DNA of 45,835 nt from a virus. Below the pieces are notes generated by a model. The model had not been told where the DNA came from and ran no database searches. It saw only the letters and a list, made by a program, of their open reading frames with translations. The DNA lies in the IMG/VR virus record IMGVR_UViG_3300037229_000053, positions 1 through 45,835 of that record; one strand, written 5' to 3'. This document shows positions 38,986 through 45,835 of the stretch, in pieces. Position 1 is the stretch's first letter. The number at the start of each line of letters is the position of its first letter. A program made the position numbers and the translations under genes.

Positions 38986-40260
38986 ATGGCCATCGCGGAT
39001 GCCGCACAGGCTCTTGCCTCTGAGCAGGAGTACGTCAGGCCCGAACTTGAGAATTATGTCCTGTCTCAGTCGGTTCTCCTGAAGGAAATCCAGAAATCCA
39101 AAATCAAAGCAGTTTCCGACCGTCCCTCGCGCGTTCCGACGATGCCTTCGCTGGGCGGCAAGCCCCGTGTCGGCAACATGAACGGCGTGGACATGGGCAT
39201 CGGCTCCGGGCCGACGCAGGTTCCCGGCCAGATCACCCCGGTCTGCTACATTCACGCCTTCAGCTACACCAAACAGGCGGAGTATGCGACAGACACGGAC
39301 GAGAAGGCCATCGAGAACTTCGCCACCCTCACCCGGACACTCGCCCCTGAGCGGTTCGCCGACTTCCTCGAAACGGTTCTCCAGGGCAACGGCTCGAACC
39401 AGATCGACACCATCCAGAGCCTCGTGACCAACGGCGGGAACATCGTCGGGATTGGCGTCACCAGCGCGAACCTCTTCCTCGACGACGAAGATATCGATGT
39501 GTGGACCGGCGTTGGCGGCTCTTATGTCGCCACCTTCACCGTCCAGGACAGCGACATCTCGACGAACGTGGTCTACCTTCTCACCCCGGTTCCCACCGGG
39601 ACATTCACGGTCGGCCAGGGGCTCTTTGTCAACGGAGCGTCGGGGCAGGCCAATACCGGCCTTCTGGGGCTGCGCAATTACCAGGTCGCCACCGACACCG
39701 GCAACTGGCTCACGGTGCAGCGTTCGGCATGGCCTGGCAAGTACATTGCCCAGAACGTGCCGGTGAACGGCGCCCTGACTCCGCAGATCGTCCGTGCGCT
39801 CCACTCGCAGATTCAGCTCGCCATGGGCAAAAAGAAAGCCGATGCCGATGAGCTGGTGGCGCACTGCACCGTCAACGAACAGAACGCCTGGGAGCAGAAT
39901 GCGCTTCTGGTGCAGTCCATCAACATGAACGACCTGAAGGGCTCGGAAAGCGAGGACATGCTGAAACGCGAGGCATCGTCCACGATTTCCGGCCGGCGGT
40001 TCCTCATCAACGAGCGCGCGGTTCCAGGGTACATCGACTTCCTCGCTCTCAAGAATGCTTCGATGGTCGAAACCAAGTCCATCGACTTCTACGATGTGGG
40101 CGGCCAGACACTCTTTGGTCTGGTCGGGGAGTCGGGCGGCCAGGCTTCCGGGCTGGTCTTTTACATGGTCGCCGAGCTCAACCTCATCTGGGTACAAACG
40201 AGGATGAACGGGTTCCTGAACGGCATCAGCATCCTGCCCTACCTCTACGGAACTACGTAG
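38986..40260 (+). CDS. Major capsid protein, 424 aa
   Basis: AGAGGATTGTT before the ATG, long leader with hairpins. N-terminus MAIADAAQALASEQEYVRPE, then many beta strands and IHAFSYTKQAEYATDTDEKA typical of HK97-fold capsid proteins with an N-terminal arm. Length, high quality of codons and position after portal and scaffold all support the call. Ends LPYLYGTT just before the next ATG. Confidence 0.85.
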   Translation: MAIADAAQALASEQEYVRPELENYVLSQSVLLKEIQKSKIKAVSDRPSRVPTMPSLGGKPRVGNMNGVDMGIGSGPTQVPGQITPVCYIHAFSYTKQAEYATDTDEKAIENFATLTRTLAPERFADFLETVLQGNGSNQIDTIQSLVTNGGNIVGIGVTSANLFLDDEDIDVWTGVGGSYVATFTVQDSDISTNVVYLLTPVPTGTFTVGQGLFVNGASGQANTGLLGLRNYQVATDTGNWLTVQRSAWPGKYIAQNVPVNGALTPQIVRALHSQIQLAMGKKKADADELVAHCTVNEQNAWEQNALLVQSINMNDLKGSESEDMLKREASSTISGRRFLINERAVPGYIDFLALKNASMVETKSIDFYDVGGQTLFGLVGESGGQASGLVFYMVAELNLIWVQTRMNGFLNGISILPYLYGTT

Positions 40261-40950
40261 ATGGAGAGCGTTATCCAGAGCTGCGGAGAGGTGCCGAAGC
40301 CGCGCATGTGGCCGATGTGCTCTATGCGTGTCTACGGCACCATTCCGGGGCGAGAGGAGCCGCTGTTTCGCATCGTGTACGCGCCTTCTGTCCATTATCT
40401 GGTCGGCGGCGAGTTCACTAACGACAGCGGCGGAGTCGAGTTCACTGGTTACCTGCCGCGCCCGCGGTACGACTACATCGGGGACAAATGGATCCTCGAA
40501 AAGTGGGTATCGGCAAAGGATTTCACCGGGCAAACGGAGATGGAGTACCGGGCGCAGTGGGAAGACCCGCGAACGCATCTCTCGCTCACCGGTCCGTATC
40601 CGCGCGATGGCGAGTATCAGTGGGTGTGGACATTCCAGAATTCGGAGCAGATCAATGCTGCGGGCATCGTCGCGTCGCTGGTGAACAAGGCGAAGTACAA
40701 CTCGAAATCGGCGAACGCGCAGGCGATTCGAGAGATTCAGGATAAGGCGAAGAAGGACCGCTTCCGGAAGAACTTCGACAAGATGAAAGACTCAACCCGC
40801 GCATTCGGGATTCGCGCCGCCAATCTGGGCGGCAGGGTGAAGGCGCAGAAGTCGCGCCCGGAGCTGATGGACGCCAGCAAGCTGGGATTCCCCGCACGGG
40901 GAGGAACGATCAAACCGAGCGCCGGTGAGTTGACCGTCGCCGGATTCTGA
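40261..40950 (+). CDS. Hypothetical structural protein, 229 aa
   Basis: ATG immediately after the capsid stop. Beta-rich N-terminal half (EEPLFRIVYAPSVHYLVGG, GVEFTGYLPRPRYDYIGDKW) and a basic helical C-terminus (QAIREIQDKAKKDRFRKNF). Likely a head-completion or minor capsid factor from its position. Not recognised. Confidence 0.7.
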   Translation: MESVIQSCGEVPKPRMWPMCSMRVYGTIPGREEPLFRIVYAPSVHYLVGGEFTNDSGGVEFTGYLPRPRYDYIGDKWILEKWVSAKDFTGQTEMEYRAQWEDPRTHLSLTGPYPRDGEYQWVWTFQNSEQINAAGIVASLVNKAKYNSKSANAQAIREIQDKAKKDRFRKNFDKMKDSTRAFGIRAANLGGRVKAQKSRPELMDASKLGFPARGGTIKPSAGELTVAGF

Positions 40951-40960
40951 AGGGGGATTT

Positions 40961-41788
40961 ATGCCGGAAACAGTGAGTTATCAGGGCCGCGCGGTTGTGT
41001 CGCAGGCGGTCGCCGAGCGGAGCATTGCCGCGAAGCGCCAGGTGGGCAAAAACCGCGTGCTGCCGATCAAGCTGAGGGTGATCGAGGAGCTGAAGAAGCA
41101 GAAGGTCCACGTCTTCAATGTGGGGCCATGGCCACAGACGGTCAACACCGGATCGACGGGCACCTTCTACATCCCGGCATGCCCGCGCGACAAGGATTAC
41201 ATCGAGATGCTGGTGGCGAACCCCGACAATCTGGACAAGTACGGCAATCCGGTCATGGAGCCGCCGCTGTCGATCATCGTCGAGGAGATGGTCATCAAAT
41301 CCGAAGACGAGATGACGTGCCTGACTGACGACGGTTTCGAGTTCGCGCAGCGCATGATCGGCCTCGGGCGATCGCGGGCGTCGGCCTTTGCTCTGACGCG
41401 CTTTGGGATCTTCGCCTCGATGAACGCTGTCCCGACCGCGGAGGAGAAGGAAAAGGCGCATGCCACGCTCGTTAAGGAGTGCGAGCGGCTGGTGAAGTGG
41501 GCAGCCGATACCTACGTTACCGATCGCAAGCTGTTCTCGCTGGCCGTGCGTCCCGACGTGCATTTCATCGCCGCGCGGGTACTGGGACGCGACAACCCGC
41601 AGGATTCGCCGTGGATGCTCGACGCCAGGCCGCAGAAGCGGATCAAGTGCAAAATGTGCGGCCGCGTCTGCGATCCCGATGTCGCCACCTGCGAAGCGGG
41701 GCATGTCGTCAATATGGAGCTGTTCCTTGAGCTGAAGGCCGCGGAAGAGCAGTTGCAGGCGGCTGTGGCGTCCAGAAAGGCGAAATAG
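40961..41788 (+). CDS. Virion-associated protein with C-terminal zinc knuckle, 275 aa
   Basis: AGGGGGATTT upstream. Mixed alpha/beta core (LKLRVIEELKKQKVHVFNVG is nearly visible from residue 35) and, at about 228-248, KCKMCGRVCDPDVATCEAGH, a zinc knuckle with four Cys, then a coiled C-terminus. Proteins of this layout occur beside capsid genes in related phages as I recall; the role is unknown. Stop overlaps the next GTG. Confidence 0.7.
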   Translation: MPETVSYQGRAVVSQAVAERSIAAKRQVGKNRVLPIKLRVIEELKKQKVHVFNVGPWPQTVNTGSTGTFYIPACPRDKDYIEMLVANPDNLDKYGNPVMEPPLSIIVEEMVIKSEDEMTCLTDDGFEFAQRMIGLGRSRASAFALTRFGIFASMNAVPTAEEKEKAHATLVKECERLVKWAADTYVTDRKLFSLAVRPDVHFIAARVLGRDNPQDSPWMLDARPQKRIKCKMCGRVCDPDVATCEAGHVVNMELFLELKAAEEQLQAAVASRKAK

Positions 41789-42591
41789 TGCCGATTCCTC
41801 CTCCTCCGGTTAGCGCACCGACCGACAGCGTCGATTCTGTCCTCAATCTGGTCAGATCGAAGATGCTGGATACCATCGGTGCGCTTTCCGGGGACATCCT
41901 GACCGATGCCCAGCCGTTCATGCAGGAATACACGAACGCCGGCTGGCGGGAGCTGCAATTCTTTCTCGCCACGCTGGGGCACTCGTTTTTCAAGATGCCG
42001 TTTGTAGGGAAGAATTACCCGGCAGTCGATTCGACCGATCCGGGGACCTGGACCACGCTTTCCTGGACGCAGTTTGTCAACGCGAGCGGTGCCGTCTATG
42101 CGCCGCCCACTGTGGACGTGCTGCCGGCGAACATGATTCTGCCGCTCTGGGTTGGGGAGCGCATCTTCGGTTACACCAGCGCCCGCTATGCGCCGATGAG
42201 CATGGCGCGCGACCGTTTGCCCCAGGTTCAGAAGGGCCCGACGAACGGCTGGTGGGTCTGGGAAAACAACGTGCTCTATATGCCAGGGTCGATCTACTCG
42301 ATGGATCTCCGGCTGGAGCTCGCCATCTACGCTCCGGACTTTGTGACGGCAGGAGGGGTGGAGTGGTATCAGCAGCCGGTGCCGATCATCCGCGCCAAGA
42401 CGGCGCTGGCCTACTTCATCTGCGATGAGGTGACAAAGGCGCGTGAGGATGAGTCGCCGTTCCGCGCGATGGCGGAGGAAGCGGCGAAGCAGATGTTCAA
42501 TCTTGAGGTTTCACAGAAGCAGCGCTATCCCACGCAGCGGAGGCCGTATTGCGGCCGGCGCGGCGATGGGTACGGAGTCGGAGTCTGGTAA
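41788..42591 (+). CDS. Head-tail adaptor candidate, 267 aa
   Basis: GTG start overlapping the preceding stop. The N-terminal helix SVLNLVRSKMLDTIGALSGD then FMQEYTNAGWRELQFFLATL is similar in style to podovirus adaptors (P22 gp4 / T7 gp11 position), with a central beta domain and a basic Tyr/Arg/Gly-rich tail ending GYGVGVW. Inference from gene order, between capsid and nozzle genes. Confidence 0.68.
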   Translation: MPIPPPPVSAPTDSVDSVLNLVRSKMLDTIGALSGDILTDAQPFMQEYTNAGWRELQFFLATLGHSFFKMPFVGKNYPAVDSTDPGTWTTLSWTQFVNASGAVYAPPTVDVLPANMILPLWVGERIFGYTSARYAPMSMARDRLPQVQKGPTNGWWVWENNVLYMPGSIYSMDLRLELAIYAPDFVTAGGVEWYQQPVPIIRAKTALAYFICDEVTKAREDESPFRAMAEEAAKQMFNLEVSQKQRYPTQRRPYCGRRGDGYGVGVW

Positions 42592-42600
42592 GGAGAGAAC

Positions 42601-42993
42601 ATGATCGCAGTGACGGTGGATGGAGTAACAGCGAATCTCGGGCTGCTCGGGGTTCCCGACGTTCTGGAGCGCGAGCAGCTTTACCAGGGCAACCTCACGC
42701 TCTCCGGCAACTACGGCGGAGCATCGACGCACGGCGACACGATGAGTTTTGCCCTTCCGGGGCTTCTCGCCGGACCGGCAACGGTGCCCCTGCGGGTCGA
42801 GATTTACCAGCAGCCACCCTCAGGCACGGCGCCGGGAAACTGCTCAGGCGTCTATTGCCCTGGAACCACCAGGGATAATGGCGTCGTTTCCTTCGCCAAC
42901 GCCGGCACAGAGCTGACGGAGGGCTCGGCGTATACCGGCGCCGCTGCGGCGGCGGTCTGGAAGTTCAGGGCCTACTTCCCGCGCGGGAACTAG
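42601..42993 (+). CDS. Small virion beta protein, 130 aa
   Basis: AAGGAGAGAAC before the ATG. Beta-sandwich-like sequence (AVTVDGVTANLGLLGVPDVL, LTLSGNYGGASTHGDTMSFA) with one Cys pair (NCSGVYC). Ends just before the giant nozzle-like gene. Probably a tail or head surface protein; not identified. Confidence 0.65.
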   Translation: MIAVTVDGVTANLGLLGVPDVLEREQLYQGNLTLSGNYGGASTHGDTMSFALPGLLAGPATVPLRVEIYQQPPSGTAPGNCSGVYCPGTTRDNGVVSFANAGTELTEGSAYTGAAAAAVWKFRAYFPRGN

Positions 42994-42996
42994 CCC

Positions 42997-45835
42997 GTGG
43001 GGATCAACACCGCAGGCGCGATAGCGGCGCCGCTCACCGTCTGGGGGAGCTGGGTAAGCGAAGTGTCCCCGGACGCGCTGCCGGAGAACGTCTCGGCTGA
43101 CAATCAGGACGTGGTATATGGGCCGGGGTTCGTCGCTTCCCGGCCTGCGCTCGACACCATCGCCGGGATCACCTTCCCCGCTGTGGGCGGCATCGTTCCA
43201 ACGGCGGTCTACGGCAAGAGCTTCCTTCTGCCCACGCTTGCCATCAGGAACCTCTATTTGGACTCCGCGGGCCGGATGTGGGTGGAAGACTTCACGAATG
43301 CCCCCGGCGTCATCACTCTCCTGTTCCAGTCCACTCCGGGCAGTTTGTGCCGCTCCTCGACCTTCCAGGGGCGCGAGTACATCGCCATCTCGGACGGTCT
43401 CCACGGAACCGAAGCGCCGCTGGTATGGGACGGAACGAACATGGACCGTGTGACGATCACCGGCCCTGGAGCTCCGCCAGCCATCTCAAACCTGCAACTT
43501 CCGGCGGTACCGATGGCGGCTTCCGGGAACACGCTGACCCGGCTGAACAACGTAGTGAGCTGCGTGACGGCCGACCCGCACAATCTGAAAGTTGGCTACC
43601 AGGCGCTGATCGCCAATGTTCCTGACTCAAACGCCACCACGGTGAACCAGACGAAGCAATCATTCGCCCAGAATGTGAATGGATCCTACTGGGACTTCAA
43701 CTCGGGACAATGGAGAAGCCTCTTTAATCCCGGCACTTCTCCCCTGTCGGCATTTGTCGCCGAAGACTTCGTTTTCAACATCCCCGCCGGGGCCACAATT
43801 CTTGGCATCGTCATTAATTTTGGGGTGCTGTCGCAATCGGCGACCGCCGGCACAGTGGCAGAGGTGGCGCTCTGGAATTCCTCCGGGCAGGTAGGGACGG
43901 CGAAAACCCCAGGGACCGCCATCATCACCACCCCGGTCTATACCCCCTACGGCAGCGCTTCGGATACATGGGGAGCATCGCTGACGCCATCGGTTGTGAA
44001 CGACCCGACTTTCGGGTTTGCGATATCAATTGATGCGGATGGAGTCAGGGATTTTCTGCAAGCTCCGCTGTCGATGACGATTTATTACACCTTATCGGGT
44101 TCGGGAACGGTCGCCACGGTCAGCTCCATCGTTATCGCCAACGAAGTCAATCCGGGGCTCGCGCTGGTGACCACGACCCAACCCCACGGCCTGATCCCCG
44201 GCATCAGCATCTCGCTGGTCGGGGTAGAGCCCTATGCGGTGGGGGGTGGCCTCGCGGCGGCTGAATGGTCTTCGGGAAAAACCACGCTGACGACGGTGAG
44301 CGATCATGGCTTACTTCCGGGGGCCGTGATTCAGGTGGCTGGCGCCACGACATCGACCGCCACGACAGCTTTCAGCTTCAACGGAAATTTCACGGTGCTG
44401 GAGGTTCCCTCTCCCAACCAACTCACGTATTATCAGTCTCCAATCACCGCCGCCGATCCCGATGTTATCGACGCCACCGCGAGTACAGGCACCGTTTCGA
44501 TTGCATGGCCGATTCCGAGCGACACGCCCACTCCCACTTATTTCGAGGTTGATTCCTGCCCCACCCCGACCACTTTCTACATCCCCGTGGACTATGCCGA
44601 CGGGACGTGGAACACGGGGAGCGTGGGTTTCATCTGGGAAGGGACGTTCTACGTCATCCAGGTCCAGAGCGCGACAGAATTCAGCTATTACCAGCCTGGT
44701 CCAAATGGGGCGACGACCGCGGTGGGGACCGTTACCCCCTTCGGGCAGGCTGCGCCGGGTCTTCATCTGGTGCAGGTGCTGTGGCTGACGCGCCAGGGCA
44801 TCATCCCCGCGCCGTCGCCGTTCCTGCAGGCGATCCTCAACGGAGGGCAGTATGTTCAGGTCGCCAACATCCCAATCGGGCCTCCAGGGACGATTGCGCG
44901 CATCCTGGCCTTTACCGGCGCACAGCCCGACATTCCCGGCATTCTGCCGCCGTTCTACTACATCCCGGTTCCTGCGTTCCTCGAGGGCCAGGTCGTGTCC
45001 ACAGCGACGGTCATCAACGACAATACGACCACCGGAGCGGTGCTCGACTTCTCGGACAACACCCTCTATGCGGCCACCGGCATCAGCATTCCCGGCAACA
45101 ATCTGGCGAACCAGGTCGTTCTGGACGGGGCGCTGGGCTTCAGCTCCTACCTCTCCCGGCTGGGAAGCTGGGGGCAGCGCAACGTGATCCAAAACCTCCT
45201 GAACCTCGGCTTCGAGGGCGGCTACACCGGCGGCGGCGCGCCGGGAACCGGGCTTGCTTACCCCCTTGGATGGACTGCCGGCACGGGAACGCTGGTGAAT
45301 GCGCTGTTCGGCATGGCCTGGCAAGTGCTGATCGGCGTTACCCCGGCGGAAAATGGCATGATCTCGCAGCCGGCCGCCACCGACGCCTCTGGTGACCCGA
45401 TCTTTATCGGCAACCAGAGTTATTCGATCCGCTTCCGTGCGTTCACCAACGGCGGTGACGGGGTGGGGCTGACCGTGTGGGCTTCTCTTACCAGCGCTGC
45501 GACAGGATTCAGTTCCACTGCCGAAGTTCCTGTCGGCAATTCCACGCTGCCGCAATGGTTTGAGGGCGATTTCAGCCTGAGCCTGCCGACAGAGATTCCC
45601 CCCGACCTGGTCTTCTCGGTCTGGGTGCAGGGGACATCGGGATCGGCGTCGGCAACGGTGACCATCGATGACCTCCAGCCCATTTTTGCCGAAGCTCCCT
45701 ACCTCGACACGACGGGCTTCTTCAGCTACGTCGGCAATCCCTCCGGGATCGACGGCGATACTGGCAAGTGGGGACCGCAGGATACCGCGAAGCTGATGAA
45801 TATGGGGATCGTGCGCGGGACGCTTGCCATCCTCA
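42997..45835 (+). CDS. N-terminal part of the 1299-aa tail nozzle-like protein, runs off the contig
   Basis: GTG at 42997 (GINTAGAIAAPLTVWGSW) opens a frame with no stop to the window end; it continues at base 2 and ends at 1288. Early residues SADNQDVVYGPGFVASRPAL resemble the start of podovirus nozzle or stabilisation proteins (P22 gp10/T7 gp12 type). Three beta modules share the pattern HGL-x-PG (TTTQPHGLIPGISISLVGV; TTVSDHGLLPGAVIQVAGA; and a weaker PHNLKVGYQALIANV). The size (1299 aa) is well above the usual 500-800, suggesting fused fibre-like domains. Confidence 0.78.
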   Translation, partial: MGINTAGAIAAPLTVWGSWVSEVSPDALPENVSADNQDVVYGPGFVASRPALDTIAGITFPAVGGIVPTAVYGKSFLLPTLAIRNLYLDSAGRMWVEDFTNAPGVITLLFQSTPGSLCRSSTFQGREYIAISDGLHGTEAPLVWDGTNMDRVTITGPGAPPAISNLQLPAVPMAASGNTLTRLNNVVSCVTADPHNLKVGYQALIANVPDSNATTVNQTKQSFAQNVNGSYWDFNSGQWRSLFNPGTSPLSAFVAEDFVFNIPAGATILGIVINFGVLSQSATAGTVAEVALWNSSGQVGTAKTPGTAIITTPVYTPYGSASDTWGASLTPSVVNDPTFGFAISIDADGVRDFLQAPLSMTIYYTLSGSGTVATVSSIVIANEVNPGLALVTTTQPHGLIPGISISLVGVEPYAVGGGLAAAEWSSGKTTLTTVSDHGLLPGAVIQVAGATTSTATTAFSFNGNFTVLEVPSPNQLTYYQSPITAADPDVIDATASTGTVSIAWPIPSDTPTPTYFEVDSCPTPTTFYIPVDYADGTWNTGSVGFIWEGTFYVIQVQSATEFSYYQPGPNGATTAVGTVTPFGQAAPGLHLVQVLWLTRQGIIPAPSPFLQAILNGGQYVQVANIPIGPPGTIARILAFTGAQPDIPGILPPFYYIPVPAFLEGQVVSTATVINDNTTTGAVLDFSDNTLYAATGISIPGNNLANQVVLDGALGFSSYLSRLGSWGQRNVIQNLLNLGFEGGYTGGGAPGTGLAYPLGWTAGTGTLVNALFGMAWQVLIGVTPAENGMISQPAATDASGDPIFIGNQSYSIRFRAFTNGGDGVGLTVWASLTSAATGFSSTAEVPVGNSTLPQWFEGDFSLSLPTEIPPDLVFSVWVQGTSGSASATVTIDDLQPIFAEAPYLDTTGFFSYVGNPSGIDGDTGKWGPQDTAKLMNMGIVRGTLAIL
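45609..45835. repeat. Right copy of the contig terminal overlap
   Basis: Matches bases 1-227 with mismatches at 45612, 45697 and 45708. The frame of the giant gene is uninterrupted through either copy. Confidence 0.93.

Noticed and set aside
38962-40578. Long minus-strand frame (538 codons) opposite the capsid gene.
   Set aside because: Shadow of GC-rich codons; Arg/His/Val/Asp-rich with no start context, and the forward frame is clearly the capsid protein.

Overview
The window looks like a complete genome of a short-tailed (podovirus-like) tailed phage, assembled as a linear contig with overlapping ends. Bases 1-227 repeat as 45609-45835 with three mismatches, and one 1299-codon gene runs off the right end and continues in frame at the left end, so the unique sequence is about 45.6 kb and closes into a circle (or is circularly permuted). 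There are no rRNA or tRNA genes, base composition is GC-rich, genes are tightly packed with GTGA, ATGA or TGATG overlaps, and no long tape-measure gene is present. The fibre genes carry Ig-like modules, a choice-of-anchor-D-like module, a bacterial repeat module and host-type signal peptides cut before Gln. This style is common in Acidobacteriota secretomes, so an acidobacterial soil host is my inference, not something the sequence proves.

Layout from the packaging genes: 27.2-34.9 kb holds the small terminase subunit, small zinc-ribbon and membrane proteins, the large terminase subunit, a His-rich protein and a signal-peptide-bearing beta-rich protein. 34.9-42.6 kb holds portal, scaffold-like protein, major capsid protein and head completion or adaptor candidates. 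43.0 kb across the join to 1.3 kb is the very large tail nozzle-like protein. 1.3-6.8 kb encodes Ala/Gly-rich internal or ejection proteins, interrupted by an antisense HNH-AP2 homing endonuclease. 6.8-17.5 kb encodes three giant host-recognition or depolymerase candidates (two beta-helix proteins and one SGNH hydrolase), with small membrane proteins and a lipoprotein between them. An L,D-transpeptidase-fold (Tlde1/DUF2778-like) lysis enzyme follows at 17.7 kb.

18.2-23.9 kb is a rightward early operon: a Sak4-like recombination ATPase, a Gp157-like protein, many small proteins, a C5 cytosine methyltransferase, an HNH protein and a Vsr-like nuclease. 24.97-26.9 kb is a leftward operon that includes an Acb2/Tad1-type cyclic-nucleotide sponge (anti-CBASS/anti-Thoeris). 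A 72-aa helix-turn-helix repressor reads rightward from 26.98 kb, back to back with the leftward operon. The leftward promoter and the promoter of the rightward early operon share a 23-bp box (22 of 23 identical), 8.8 kb apart. This resembles the paired operators of lambda, yet no integrase or DNA polymerase is visible.

The most unusual signals are: the shared operator boxes with apparently leaderless transcripts; a four-copy palindrome (GTCCAA, two bases, TTGGAC) confined to the non-structural region; a structured-RNA candidate ending in a terminator at 24.55-24.69 kb; and the series of proteins in the virion/fibre modules that carry secretion signals. Function names beyond clear motifs are from memory of families; no search was run.
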